From Sinotaia quadrata (Eukaryota; Mollusca; Gastropoda; Architaenioglossa; Viviparidae), in NCBI GenBank assembly GCA_028829895.1, contig JALGAQ010000010.1, forward strand, positions 121,001 through 185,000: a stretch of 64,000 bases of DNA. The letters run 5' to 3'. Below are positions 1 to 11,799 of the stretch, piece by piece. Position 1 is the stretch's first letter. Each line of letters starts with the position of its first letter. The translations under genes were made by a program, and so were the position numbers. Under the pieces are notes generated by a model. That model saw only the letters and a list, made by a program, of their open reading frames with translations, did no database searches and was not told the origin of the DNA.

Positions 1-873
1 CTGTCGAGGTCTTTGTCTTTCTTAATTAAAACAGCTTAAATTAGTATTTCAGTATTGCATAAATTTAATACAAGGTTGTAAATATTCAAGTTAGACGTAT
101 TATATTCTACAGATCGTCAGATCTTGAACCCTTGCATTACAGTAAGAGTTATTTCCCTTCTAAATAGGTAAATTGCATCCCCGATTAGCAATTAGCTATT
201 TTCACACCTTCTGATCCAGATAATGCGATATGGTTTTATATTAGAAAGCATGCAGGTTTATTGTCATTCTTACTGTTATTTTAGTTTTCATGTTATTTTA
301 GCGACTGTTTCATTGGATGTTTCTTTAAATCTCGCCTTCCGTTTTATTTTAGTTCTCAAGTTGCTGTGTGGTCAATATAAGTATGCAACCGATCCAAAAC
401 ATTCTAATTTTAAACATTATTATGCACGCGATTACAGTTTATAACACTTGCCTCAAAGTATAATCAACAGTAGGAATATAAAGTTTTTTTTTTAAATCCA
501 GCAGGCAAAACGGCATGTAATGGCGATCGTATTAGCTGTTCGTTTGTCTGACATGCACTGAGATATACACTTTAGAGATAGAAGGAAAATAAGTAAAAAT
601 AATGCTTTCTTAATGCATTTGCTTCTTACCCAGCTACAAAGCAGTGACACCATTAAGAGATTTTGCAATAATTTTGATATCTTTTAATCTCAGCTCTTAC
701 GTAAACTAGAGGTTCATTCGCACGCGCTCACTGTCTGGCTGGCTTTGTTATGGGTTTTACGTTCCACTCCCAACATGTGCTGATTTCGTGGACAGTGTGA
801 CAGCTTTCTAACAAGCTCTTTGTCCACCATTTCATGAGTGTGTAGGCTATTTGCTTTCTTTACTTTGCGCGCT
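1..873. other. AT-rich non-coding DNA
   Basis: I see no gene, RNA or repeat array here. Short open frames exist on both strands but are AT-rich, lack recognisable domains and have no splice-site or promoter context that I trust. Confidence 0.6.
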
Positions 874-1005
874 CTCTCTTTCTTTATCACTCGCTCACTC
901 ATTCACTCACATAACACTCTCTTTCTTTATCACTCGCTCACTCATTCACTCACATAACACACTCACCCATAAACCCCCCCACACACACACACACACACAC
1001 ACACA
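874..1005. repeat. 43-bp duplication followed by CA microsatellite
   Basis: Two near-identical 43-bp pyrimidine-rich copies (containing TCACTCGCTCACTCATTCAC) are followed by a run of C and about 13 CA units. The open frames read through it are low-complexity and not credible genes. Confidence 0.85.
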
Positions 1006-1115
1006 ATGCCTGAGTGGAATTCACATTCAGTAGAATATTGAATCGATCACTTTTGAATTGGTAACAAATAGATAAAATAATGGTAAATGCTTAAAGGGAG
1101 ACTTTCGAAGAAACT

Positions 1116-1284
1116 AGCCAGTCCTGCCAGACATATAGAGGAACCGGAAATAGCCAGTCCTGCCAGACATATAGAGGAACCGGAAATAGCCAGTCCTGCC
1201 AGACATATAGAGGAACCGAAAATAGCCAGTCCTGCCAGACATATAGAGGAACCGAAAATAGCCAGTTCTGCCAGACATAGAGAA
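1116..1284. repeat. 36-bp minisatellite, about 4.6 copies
   Basis: The unit starts AGCCAGTCCTGCCAGACATA and repeats every 36 bp (starts near 1116, 1152, 1188, 1224, 1260), with a few point variants and a shortened last copy. Because 36 is a multiple of three, frames stay open on both strands (69 and 143 codons); this is a by-product of the repeat, not evidence for a protein. Confidence 0.95.
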
Positions 1285-1621
1285 ATAGTTATTTAGTGTT
1301 TCCCTTTTTGTTACAAAAAAAATAACGTCAGATTCGCAACCTGTCAAAGAGAGAGATGCTCGGCAAAACGACCCAATCGATCGATCCCACGTTTTCTTTC
1401 TGACGTCAGACGCCTGTCTTATGTATCTGTCAGTTGTGACTGCTGTCTTGTTGCTGAAAGTCGCTACAGACTGGATGGCCCTGTTACTGAAATGCGTTAC
1501 AACCAGGAATATGTTGATATATGTTGAACACTGTTGCATAGGCACGGATCACACTTCTCACTATTTTTGGTATCTTAGAACAGACTTCGGCAGTCATTAT
1601 AGCTTGAGCAATAAGTTAAAG
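1285..1621. other. Non-coding spacer
   Basis: Unique sequence between two repeat tracts; no gene signal seen beyond short unsupported open frames. Confidence 0.5.
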
Positions 1622-1975
1622 CAGTAGCATTAGTAAAAAGTAGAACTAGTAGTGGTTTTACATGTAATAGTAGTAGCTCTTTCCAGTAAGCAGTAGCAGT
1701 AGCGGTAGCCAGTAGTAGTCAGTAGAAATAATAGGAGTGGTAATAAGTAGTAACAGTTAGTAATAAGTATTATCAATTGTGGGTAGTAGTAGTACGTAAA
1801 ACTAGTAGTATTAATAATAGTTGTAGTAGTAAGTAATACCAGTTGGTAGTAGCCAGTAGCAGCAGTAGTAAGTAGACTGTTAGTGGTAGTAATAGTAGCG
1901 TTGTTATAGTAAATAGTAGTATAAGGAAGGGTTAGAAGTATTAATAGTCAGTAGGAGCAATAGAAGCAGTTAATG
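1622..1975. repeat. Imperfect AGT/GTA trinucleotide tract
   Basis: About 350 bp dominated by degenerate AGT/GTA triplets with interspersed AGC and AAT (for example AGTAGTAGTACG). It looks like an old trinucleotide expansion decayed by substitutions; stops occur throughout because TAG is part of the repeat. Confidence 0.85.
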
Positions 1976-2259
1976 AAAGTTTTGTCGGATCCTGGTTTAC
2001 AACTTAACAACATTTCATTCAGCAGTTCACCTCTCCCAAACCTCCGTTTACAAAAAAAATAAAATAAAATAAAATAAAAACATTCATTCTTCTACATGAC
2101 AGCCAATTTGCTAAACGACCATCACACACATTCACATATATAAAAACACAAACAGGCACGCACACACAAACAAACATACGCATATAAACATAATAATTAT
2201 AAAATAAAACTTCAATAAATATGGAGCTCGAGAGCTATGCGCCAAAAGGTGCAAACATT

Positions 2260-2261
<2 letters not shown>

Positions 2262-2306
<45 letters not shown>
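2262..2306. repeat. TG microsatellite
   Basis: Roughly 22 TG dinucleotides, directly abutting the first copy of the 274-bp duplication described next. Confidence 0.95.
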
Positions 2307-2307
<1 letters not shown>

Positions 2308-2580
2308 TTGCGTAAGGGAAAAGAAGATTCAAGTGTCTTAGAAATTCTCAAGTCAGTCGAAGAGATGTCAACAATTAGATAGATAGATAGATATCTGTTG
2401 TTGGATAATTAAATCCACATTAAGAAATGAATAATAATTCAGACAATGGCCACCGAGATTTAGCACATAAACGGTTAAAGAAATTTTCCAGGTCGGTCAA
2501 TCTTACTCTCTTGGCGTATTGGATTTAAGTGTTAAATTACGTGTATTCTGCAAAAGAACAGAAAACAGATAGGTTTTGAT
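2307..2580. repeat. Perfect 274-bp direct repeat, copy 1
   Basis: This segment, starting GTTGCGTAAGGGAAAAGAAG and containing a small GATA run (near 2378-2392), recurs at 2674-2947 with no difference that I could find. Each copy is preceded and followed by long TG tracts, giving a period of 367 bp. Confidence 0.9.
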
Positions 2581-2581
2581 C

Positions 2582-2673
<92 letters not shown>
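2581..2673. repeat. TG microsatellite between the duplicated segments
   Basis: About 44 TG units linking copy 1 to copy 2 of the 274-bp repeat. Confidence 0.95.
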
Positions 2674-2674
<1 letters not shown>

Positions 2675-2947
2675 TTGCGTAAGGGAAAAGAAGATTCAAG
2701 TGTCTTAGAAATTCTCAAGTCAGTCGAAGAGATGTCAACAATTAGATAGATAGATAGATATCTGTTGTTGGATAATTAAATCCACATTAAGAAATGAATA
2801 ATAATTCAGACAATGGCCACCGAGATTTAGCACATAAACGGTTAAAGAAATTTTCCAGGTCGGTCAATCTTACTCTCTTGGCGTATTGGATTTAAGTGTT
2901 AAATTACGTGTATTCTGCAAAAGAACAGAAAACAGATAGGTTTTGAT
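2674..2947. repeat. Perfect 274-bp direct repeat, copy 2
   Basis: Same sequence as 2307-2580 by eye. The identity and TG-tract borders suggest a very recent slippage or unequal-exchange event, or an assembly error around the microsatellite. Confidence 0.9.
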
Positions 2948-2948
2948 C

Positions 2949-3020
<72 letters not shown>
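2948..3020. repeat. TG microsatellite
   Basis: About 34 TG units after copy 2 of the 274-bp repeat. Confidence 0.95.
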
Positions 3021-3023
<3 letters not shown>

Positions 3024-4490
3024 TATACATGCACATTATTTAAGACAATGCATTTTAAAAGAAATGATGTTCAGAGGTATTATTTTGTTTTTAAACAAGG
3101 AAAACTTATAAAATGGAAGATACTGTATCACAATTGTGTCTGTTAGTGTGCGCGCACGCTCACCACGAAAGCCAGTACAACTCTCGAAAAGAACAGAAGG
3201 ATGCGCTATCAGGTTGACAAACATTTTTTTTAAAAAACCGGTCCGGTATTAAAAAGACAATACGCTCTGCTCGTTCTTCAGTTCACCACCAATAGAAAAG
3301 GAGTTCGGCCGTAGCCTAAGGATTTGTGCCCTACAAGAACTAAGGAATGTTTACAAGCAGCTAACCAACGGGATGTTGACAATCGGATCGAAGTGTGCTT
3401 TAGACCATTCACCTTGCACTGGCCCAGGCTTCCTCCGCGTCAGGTCAATCAATACGACGTTCAAAAGCGTCACTCCATTTGCATCCCTATCCCACCCAAC
3501 CCCTTCCGCTTTCATCTCCCCACCTCAGTCCGACAGGTGGCGGTGTATCACGAGAGCGATCTTGACAGACGAGTACTTGGGTGTTAATTTTCATGATGAG
3601 TATGAATCTAACGTTTTTACAAGTGCTAATCCTAGCTACGGGAAGAAATCAGCTTTATCAGCCTTAATGGATGTTGCCAGACAAGTAGTCGATGTGTCAG
3701 GCAGTAGTGTGATGTGTGAGAGCATAAATATATCGGCGTCGGATAACAGTTTAAGACGGAGCGAGACAGAATTCTTATACAGACGATTTCAAAAGAGGTT
3801 TGGGGTTTTTTGTTTTTTGTGTTTTGCTGCGTCACGGCCTTGATGAAGTAACCATCTACTTTTACTGACTTTGCTTTTTAAATACTAAAAGTCGAATCAA
3901 GTCACATTTCATGTCAATACACGAGATCGCAGTGTGCCGACACAGATTACAGTGCTCTGGGTTCATGACCCGGTCAAGGCTGTTTCTTTCTTCTGAGTAC
4001 ATCTAAGTTACGCAATGACCACGGAATATTCTAGTGCAGAGGTAGTTCCTGCTTTCATTTTTTTTTTTTACGTCTAGTCTTATGCGTTTATTATACAAGT
4101 CTGGTTGTGTGTGGCCCTCTGTGACGTCATGAAGTTTGACTGCGCATTGTCACATCGAAAATGTCTCAGAAATACGTTCTTTCAATCGCTTATATTGCAA
4201 TGCCCAGTGGGTCTCTGACTTTATCTATTGATTTAGTTTATTGGCACGATCGATCTTCCATCCTCTTCACTTGACCTTTAAATCAAATTGGAGATGTAAT
4301 GACTAAGACTGTAGAGTGTAGAGTGTAGACAGACCCTGGTTGTGCCAGCAATCTCTGGTAACAAGGCTTTACCCTAGTTTCAATTGCCACACGTATATTC
4401 GCGTTAAAAAGAAAATACTAATATGGACTGGAATTACTAAGGTACTTTTTTTAAAAAACAAATATTAAATCCAGAAATGTAATACTGTTA

Positions 4491-4494
<4 letters not shown>
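3021..4494. other. Non-coding DNA, one unsupported 156-codon ORF
   Basis: No domain is recognisable. The ORF at 3373-3843 (plus) overlaps another open frame (3324-3587) and has no family resemblance I can name. Composition is less AT-rich near 3300-3700, so an unrecognised exon cannot be excluded, but I do not annotate one. Confidence 0.4.

Positions 4495-4576
<82 letters not shown>
4495..4576. repeat. CT microsatellite
   Basis: About 40 uninterrupted CT dinucleotides (GA on the minus strand). Confidence 0.97.
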
Positions 4577-4579
<3 letters not shown>

Positions 4580-5233
4580 AAAGAGTTTGTAACGAGGTAA
4601 AGCAGGATTTTTAGCAGAAGTCTAAAATCATTTCGTGAATGACGAGGAATCACAAATAGTGAGTCACTTTCTGTGAAACTTACTTCTACAAAAGTCACGT
4701 GGGTCTTGTGACGGCATCCCCTTTCTATTAATTATGATCTAAATTAATCTCTAATAATTGATAATCATATTAATACAGGTGGGCGGGTGACATGTATATG
4801 CTAGCTCTAATTAAACGACTCTTCTCTAATTCCTACCTTGTAGATCTTCCTGGAACTTTCAGAATATAATGCACTCACTATAAATAATCATCTTTCTCTC
4901 ACACAATTATACCACAGACGGGAATTTCTTGCTTAAAGGATAGGTTTTGATCTTTAATTACTTAAGCCCCCACCCATCCTCTACCCCAAACTAACTAATT
5001 AATTACGGGCAAGAAACTGGTTATAAAAAAGAACAATGTTTATTAATATATCACAATAACGAAAGAAATGAAAAAAAAATTGCAACAAACAATTGATTCA
5101 ATTATTTATCATGGATATATATGATTGAGATGTATAATTATATTCCCCCTTCCCCTTATTTTTTTGTAAATGTTGCATTTTAAAAAACATAAGATAAAAT
5201 CTCTCTCTCACATATACACAATACACTCATACA

Positions 5234-5238
<5 letters not shown>
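4577..5238. other. AT-rich non-coding DNA
   Basis: Nothing recognisable apart from short A and T runs. Confidence 0.5.
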
Positions 5239-5285
<47 letters not shown>

Positions 5286-5314
5286 ACAAGCACGCACGCA
5301 CGCACGCACGCACG
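5239..5314. repeat. Compound CA / CACG microsatellite
   Basis: A CA run of about 20 units changes into ACGC tetranucleotides, a common compound microsatellite form that recurs at 57068-57122. Confidence 0.95.
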
Positions 5315-6033
5315 CAAGAAAATGTAGGCTTTATTAGTCCTAATCGAATAACATTTCAACTTTAGATTTATTCATCTCAACCTACCCGGAAGTGACGTCA
5401 CGCAACTTTAGACCGCAAAGACAAGCAAGAGTTTACAGAAAGATGGTTACAGAAATAAGAACACTGACTTGTTGACTGAGCTTATCAAGGCTTATGACTA
5501 ATGTGAGCTTTATCCGGCAGTCGCAATGAATAGAGTGAAGTTAATTGTGGCGAAAGAGTAGTTAATGTCAATCGACATGAGCGTTCATTTCTATCTATCA
5601 CCGAGTCGCTTTATGAAATGGACATGATTTTTATTTAGTGTGGTGATGGTGTGCGGGTCGTGATGTACTTTAATTCAATATTTATTTCACCTTGCAATGT
5701 TGTTGTATTTTTAAAAATTGTACTTTTAAAATTTTTTTTGACGAAAGAAATTTCTATTATGGTATGCCAAAAGGCATTTGCTATATGTTTAACGCTTTCC
5801 CTCAATTCCCTTCTTCAGGTTGAGGTTTAATATCTCCATTTTAGTCTGCCACACCACCCCGTTCGTGATAGTGGTAGTGAAACAAAATTAAGTAGATCAA
5901 TAGCTTCAGCTGTATTTTAACGGTACAGCATCGCACCATAGAGTGAGCTAGCCTTGACCCAATTTCAGTTTGTTGAAACTGATAGCTGCCTAGGAAGTAA
6001 TACTAAGTATACAAAGTTGAAATGATCTATGCT
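5315..6033. other. Non-coding DNA
   Basis: No gene, RNA or array seen. Confidence 0.5.
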
Positions 6034-6265
6034 TATGGAAATAGTACCAATATATGAAACTATCTTTGACTCAATGACCCTTGCTGTATGGAAATAGTAC
6101 CAATATATGAAACTATCTTTGACTCAATGACCCTTGCTGTATGGAAATAGTACCAATATATGAAACTATCTTTGACTCAATGACCCTTGCTGTATGGAAA
6201 TAGTACCAATATATGAAACTATCTTTGACTCAATGACCCTGTGCTGTATGGAAGTAGTACTAACT
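6034..6265. repeat. 53-bp minisatellite, about 4.3 copies
   Basis: The unit starts TATGGAAATAGTACCAATAT; starts at 6034, 6087, 6140 and 6193 give an exact 53-bp period, with a diverged partial copy from 6247. The internal copies are almost identical, which suggests recent expansion. Confidence 0.95.
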
Positions 6266-6847
6266 TACGCAACTAAGACAAACGCTGATATCAGCACTTT
6301 TTGATTGTAGGAAACAAAACAAACTTGTGTCTAGCTGGGATTCACAGTACTTCAATACAATCATCTTTACTAACTAATGCCTAGGTCAGAGGTCAGGAGA
6401 GCTTTCTCTCTGTTTGAGTGTCACAATTCTTATCGGTTATTTTCTTATCGGATCTTTGTGATCCGTTGCTTTCCTTTCACAATGCGGCACAGTACGTCAC
6501 CCAGTTATTGACGTCAATTAAGTTCAAAGTGCGTCAATATCTACGGGGATTACTGTATCCTACGCAAGCAATTGTTGCGTTTTAACGCCTCATTTTAACA
6601 ATCGGATTTTCTTTAACTATAAGGAATCCAGGCCTAATCCCCCAAAGTCAAACTGGTCCGTATCCCACTGGGACCATAACTCCCCATAGACGCACGCGCT
6701 CAGTCTCAGCTATCCTAGTCACTAAAAATAACCAATCAGAGTGAAAGAAACATGTGCCTTCACTTCAGCAGCCAATTTGTTACAATTTTTTTTATTGACG
6801 TGTTTTTTTTTTGCCCGACACTGAACGGGTTAAGAGGTCAATTCCAT
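6266..6847. other. Non-coding DNA
   Basis: No supported feature. Includes T-rich runs near 6786-6813. Confidence 0.5.
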
Positions 6848-6957
6848 TTCAAATGATCAAGTACTGTTTTAATGAGGTAGCTGTTGAGTCACTAGTATCT
6901 TTTCAAATGATCAAGTATTGTTTTGATGAGGTGGTTGTTGAGTCACTAGTATCTTTT
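6848..6957. repeat. 54-bp duplication, two copies
   Basis: Two tandem copies starting TTCAAATGATCAAGTA (6848 and 6902) differ at several bases. The period is a multiple of three, so the overlapping open frame reads a duplicated peptide, but nothing else supports coding. Confidence 0.85.
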
Positions 6958-7189
6958 CTTGACTTTTTAATTCCCACACTCACACCTGCAGGGGGGGAGA
7001 AGAATTTATTTGTGTTTTCTTTCCTTCTTTTTTTTTTCAATTTTATTTATTTTTACTTAGTCTGCAAGCCAGGGACTCTAAACTATAATTCTGAGTTTTG
7101 CGGTCACTTACGGTCAATGCTTGTGCTGTGTTATAGAGTGTGTTGACCTCATAGTCACTGAGCTAGTCAGATGTCGGAAGACATTTTGT

Positions 7190-7290
7190 TCCAGAACTGA
7201 ATCCGTGTGCCTGCAGTGGGACTCAAACCTGCAACAGCGAAGCTTGTAGACGGCTAGCTCGCGCGACACTTCCTCGAGCCGTGCTGCAGA
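7190..7290 (-). repeat. Possible tRNA-derived SINE fragment
   Basis: Read on the minus strand, 7219-7229 gives GGTTTGAGTCC, close to the RNA polymerase III B-box consensus GGTTCGANNCC. About 30 bp upstream on that strand is a loosely A-box-like GCGAGCTAGCC. This layout is that of tRNA-derived SINE heads. I cannot fold a cloverleaf with confidence or define the tail, so it is a weak call. Confidence 0.3.
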
Positions 7291-7435
7291 CTGGCATGAT
7301 GGCGAAGCAGTGTCTGCACGCCCCCCCCCCCCTCCATCTCGCCCAATCCTGTCTGCCGTAGTCACATTTCCCCTGTTTTTACTTTTCATACGCATTCACG
7401 CGCTTCTTTAATCACAGACATGCATGCATAATCAC

Positions 7436-7562
7436 AAGCATGCATATTCAATCACACACGCACACACATGCATATTCAATCGCACATAGGTACATTCACA
7501 CTGCATATTCAATCGCACATAGATACAATCACACTGCATATTCACACACACACACACACACA
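7436..7562. repeat. Degenerate CA-rich repeat with ~30-bp subunits
   Basis: Imperfect copies of a unit containing GCATATTCAATCGCACATAG are mixed with CA dinucleotides and end in a CA run. Confidence 0.75.
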
Positions 7563-7984
7563 CTTGTATACTCAATGGCACAAAGAAGCACACTGTTATG
7601 TTCACGCGTCACACTACATTAAAACGTAAATCACGCTCCTAGAAACTAACAATCTGCGTACCTTGGGTGGATAAAGGGGTATAGTAGCCTGCGCTCATCA
7701 CAGAGGGGCAAGGATGTGGGGAGGGGAGCTGGAAGTTGTTTTAGTTACGGTAGTGCTCGCATGGGCACCTACTGGCTTAGTTTTCAGGGCAGAGTTTCAT
7801 CACGCACCCCTCCACCCAATCGCCACCAACCTCGCTAAAATCTCGAGAGCTTGTACTTTTCTTTCTCTTTTTTCCTACGACACCGCTTTTCCACTTTATA
7901 GTCAGAGTTTGGACAGTTTATCGAGTTTGGGTGGAACAGCTAAAGACATGACTCAAACTTTGTAAGACGCACCAGCGTTTGTTG
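7563..7984. other. Non-coding spacer
   Basis: Unique, somewhat GC-richer sequence; an 83-codon open frame (7714-7965) has no recognisable domain. Confidence 0.4.
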
Positions 7985-8130
7985 TTTGTAATGTGTGTAG
8001 GTGTGTAGATGTGTGTGTGTGTGTTATGGTTGTGTGAATGTATATGTTTCTTATATATTTGTGTGAATGCACTCCTGCGTGTATATGTGTGCGTGTGTAT
8101 GTATAAATTATATATGTGATGTGTGCATGT
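7985..8130. repeat. Imperfect TG-rich tract
   Basis: Interrupted TG/TGTA dinucleotides; simple sequence that generates spurious open frames on both strands. Confidence 0.8.
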
Positions 8131-8329
8131 GTTCATCTACACTGATCGGGGACGGGACGGGGCGGGGGGGAGGCATGACATGTATCCTTGAAATCTGGCC
8201 AAGCTGTCAATCACACCTATATCAGTCTTTCATTCTAGAACAGTCATTGTATTCATAGTTCAGTCCCAAGTGCATTTTCATGGTGTAGAAAACATTTTGC
8301 TTTTGTCTTTCTCTCACACTGTGTTCCAG

Positions 8330-9110
8330 TGTCTGAGGACACAGAAACGACATTCATCAAGCGCACAGGAGACACGAAAATGACACATAATGAGCACCTT
8401 TATGACACAGAAATGATAGTATTCAAGCACTCAAGCATTCACAAAAATAACACTTATCAAGCACACCTAAGACACAGAAATAACACTCCCCAAACACAAT
8501 GAGGACATTTAAATGATGCTCATCAAATACACAGTGGACACAGAAATGATACCCATCAAGCACATTGAGGACATAAAAATGATACTCATCAAGAACATTG
8601 AGGACACAGAAATAATACTCATCAAGAACATTGAAGACACAAAAATGATACTCATCAAGCACACTGAAGACATAGAAATGATACTCATCAAGAACATTGA
8701 GGACACAGAAATTAACATCTTCAAGGCACGTTGAGGATGCAGAAATGAACATTTCAATTTCGTTGAAGACAGAAATTACACTCACCGAACACATTGAGTG
8801 TCATTTCTCTCATCGAGTGCATTGAGAACAGAGAAATGTCAATCATCAAACACATTGAGGATACAGAAATGACACTCATCGAGCATGCTGAGGACAGAAT
8901 TGACACTCATCAAGCACACTGAAGACACAGAAATGACACATAGAACACACTAAAGACAGAAATAACACTCATCACACACAATGAAGACACAGAAATGACA
9001 CTTATCGAATACTTTTGAGGACATAGAAATTACACTCATCGAACACGTTGAGGACACAGAAGTTATACTCAAGTACTCTAAGGACACAGAAATGACACTC
9101 AAGCACTATT
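8330..9110. repeat. ~33-bp minisatellite, about 20+ copies
   Basis: The unit is close to GACACAGAAATGATACTCAT followed by CAAGCACATTGAG. Copies at about 8540-8720 are most alike and exactly 33 bp, so frames stay open on both strands there (73-123 codons). Both edges are strongly diverged with length changes. This is the longest minisatellite in the left part of the window. Confidence 0.92.
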
Positions 9111-9367
9111 CGGCATTACTGCAAGGATTTCTAAAATGGTTTTTCCTTTCCCATTGTAAATTTATTTGTCTGCTGGCTTTGGTCTTTTCTTTAGTCAGAC
9201 CCCCATCAATATGATTCATTCAAGAGTTCAAAATACTTTACCCGACTGCAGTATTTGCAAAAGTATGATTATTTGCCTTAGTGGAATCTAAAGGAATGAC
9301 TAATGTGACAATTGTTAGCATTGTTTCGGTTTTCATATTCAATGTTATAACGTGTAATCGATGAATT
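9111..9367. other. Non-coding spacer
   Basis: Nothing recognised. Confidence 0.5.
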
Positions 9368-9520
9368 CAGCCTACCCTTTATTACGTAAGAATACCAACG
9401 TGCAGTCAATTGACCCAGCCTACCCTTTCTTACGTAAGAATATAACGTGCAGTCAATTGACCCAGCCTACCCTTTATTACGTAAGAATATAACGTGCAGT
9501 CAATTGACTCAGTCTACCCT
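9368..9520. repeat. 47-bp minisatellite, about 3.3 copies
   Basis: Starts with CAGCCTACCCTTTATTACGT and repeats at about 9368, 9416, 9463 and 9509 with small indels. Confidence 0.92.
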
Positions 9521-9873
9521 TTTGTTACTTTCGGAAAACGCCAATACGTTCACTACAATATCTGTTCGTTGTATCAAGTGTCTACACCAGTCTAAGCCCT
9601 TCTTAGACATGATGAGGGGCGATCCACCTGCCTGTCTATCGTTCTTCTAGTGTGTGACCGGTCACGTATATCTGTCTGACGTATGACCAGTAAAATATAA
9701 ATGTAACCTGGTTCCTGCTTAATCTGCAGGATGTGACAGGAGTGAGTGTGGGACACGATACCAACGTCTATGGTTACTTTCACCCATGCATCTTGTTGAA
9801 TTAGATCGCCAAAGCCTAATCTGACCAAAGTCGGTTGGGCCGTTTAATGATCAGATCAATGCAAATGACTTTA
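9521..9873. other. Non-coding spacer
   Basis: Unique sequence; no gene signal seen. Confidence 0.5.
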
Positions 9874-9990
9874 TAAAAGTGTTATAAATTGAAACAAAAC
9901 AAATGATAGTTGTAAAAGTGTAATAAACTGAAACAAAACAAATGATAGTTGTAAAAGTATAATAAACTGAAACAAAACAAAGTAGGAGTT
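9874..9990. repeat. 39-bp minisatellite, three copies
   Basis: GAAACAAAACAAATGATAGT marks each unit (9891, 9930, 9969); the last copy diverges. Confidence 0.9.
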
Positions 9991-10017
9991 GTAATAAGAA
10001 TTGCAAGTTTGCTATTA

Positions 10018-10207
10018 TTACTAATGACTTGCACTTGATATCGTCCCGTACAAGTTACTAATGACTTGCACTTGATATCGTCCCGTACAAGTTACTAATG
10101 ACTTGCACTTGATATCGTCCCGTACAAGTTACTAATGACTTGCACTTGATATCGTCCCGTACAAGTTACTAATGACTTGCACTTGATATCGTCCCGTACA
10201 AGTTACT
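10018..10207. repeat. 37-bp minisatellite, five identical copies
   Basis: TTACTAATGACTTGCACTTG begins units at 10018, 10055, 10092, 10129 and 10166; I see no substitution among the copies. There are no unique spacers between copies, so this is a tandem array and not a CRISPR. Confidence 0.97.
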
Positions 10208-10449
10208 GGCCACTAAATTCAAAACCTTCCAGGATGCGGTGAAGAATCACTTTCACATTTCACCTTCTAGATTTGAACCAGGGCCATTTGAACCGGAGAT
10301 TAATGCCCCATCTTTTGTGCTATCAATGAACTGATTGTCCTTATACACCGTGTAATGGTACAAATTAAAAGCTAACATAAAGAGTGGGGTGAAATGTGAA
10401 GACATAAATACATCGTGGATAGATGAAAGCTAGTTAAGAATGTCCCAAG
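10208..10449. other. Non-coding spacer
   Basis: Nothing recognised. Confidence 0.5.
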
Positions 10450-10845
10450 TAGGATAGACACACGTTATGTCAGAAAGGTAAAACAGTGGGATAAGACACA
10501 CGCTATGTCAGAAAGGTAAAACAGTGGGATAGACACACGCTATGTCAGAAAGGTAAAACAGTGGGATAAGACACACGTTATGTCAGAAAGGTAAACAGTG
10601 GGACAGACACACACTCTCTGTCAGAAAGGTAAAACAGTGGGATAAGACACACGTTGTTATGTCAGAAAGGTAAAACAGTGGGATAGACACAGTCTCTGTC
10701 AGAAAGGTAAAACAGTGGGATAACACACTCTTTGTCAAAAAGGTTAAATAGTGGGATAAGACACACGCTATGTCAGAAAGATAAAACAGTGGGATAAGAC
10801 ACGCGCTGTGTCAGAAAGGTAAAACAGTGGGATAGAAAAGAGAGA
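10450..10845. repeat. ~36-38-bp minisatellite, about 10 copies
   Basis: Each unit contains GTCAGAAAGGTAAAACAGTG, followed by GGATA and a variable ACACACGCTAT section that changes length between copies. The variable part always sits at the same place in the unit. Confidence 0.92.
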
Positions 10846-11231
10846 CACAAGCTAGCTCAGAAAATGGGGTAAATCAGCACTAGCTGAGAAAGGCAGCGAT
10901 AATAGAATAGACGAAAACTAATCTCAAATTTTGTGTCCAGACGTGCTGGCTACACAGCTAACTCCTAGTTCAGAAATGTAACAGCGACTTGTCAGCACTA
11001 GTCTTGTCGGACTGATTAGAAACATGTGTAATGCAGATGGGATTGTGGGGGTGGGGTGGGGGGAATCGGGAGTGGTGACTTTAAGATAAACAGCTGAAAA
11101 AGAAACTGCACTTCACAAACTAACCGTAGCAAAGTTCAGGATCTCTCGGTGTACTGCCGCGATTTAGTGCATTGACTGAAGAAACAGCCAAACATCAATA
11201 ACAGTTGTACCGTCAATGGGCGAGGGCAAAC
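10846..11231. other. Non-coding spacer
   Basis: Contains a short G-rich stretch (11045-11062); no gene seen. Confidence 0.5.
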
Positions 11232-11395
11232 CTGCTCGGTCTTAGCGATTGTTTAGTGCATTAAACTGCTCGGTCTTAGATTGTTTAGTGCATTAAACTG
11301 CTCGGTCTTAGATTGTTTAGTGCATTAAACTGCTCGGTCTTAGATTGTTTAGTGCATTAAACTGCTCGGTCTTAGTGATTGTTTAGTGCATTAAG
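11232..11395. repeat. 32/34-bp minisatellite, five copies
   Basis: CTGCTCGGTCTTAG starts each unit at 11232, 11266, 11298, 11330 and 11362. First and last copies carry two extra bases, so the 32-bp form lies inside a 34-bp frame. Confidence 0.95.
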
Positions 11396-11543
11396 AGGAT
11401 GCACTTGCTACCTTCTAAGTGAATCAAGCTCCTTGATTGAAATTTGTACTTCACCCCCACCCCTCGTTTCTTTCCCCCGCCTGCGGGGTGTCTCTGTATT
11501 GCTCTTTGCTCCGATCCTCGAAGAGCACTGTTACATGCACACG
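11396..11543. other. Non-coding spacer
   Basis: No feature seen. Confidence 0.5.
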
Positions 11544-11675
11544 CATACATTTTGACTAGATATTATACACGTGTCATATACATTTTGACTAGATATTATA
11601 AAGTGTCATATACATTTTGACTAGATATTATACACGTGTCATATACATTTTGACTAGATATTATACAGGTGTCAA
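11544..11675. repeat. ~34-bp minisatellite, four copies
   Basis: Unit ATACATTTTGACTAGATATT followed by a variable ATACACGTGTCAT part. Confidence 0.92.
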
Positions 11676-11799
11676 GGCAGGTCGTAAAAGGCATACAAGA
11701 GCATTTGCTCTTTCCCTCCTGACACACACACACACACTCGTCCTAAATCATTTATTACGCCCTAGCTAAGCATGCTGGTCAACACAATCTCTCATTAAC

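Noticed and set aside
3373..3843. 156-codon plus-strand ORF, longest outside the retrotransposon and repeats
   Set aside because: No recognisable domain, overlapped by another frame, no clear promoter or splice context. Could be chance in a locally GC-richer patch.
10018..10207. Regular direct repeats that could suggest a CRISPR array
   Set aside because: Copies are directly adjacent with no unique spacers, and the sequence context is eukaryotic.
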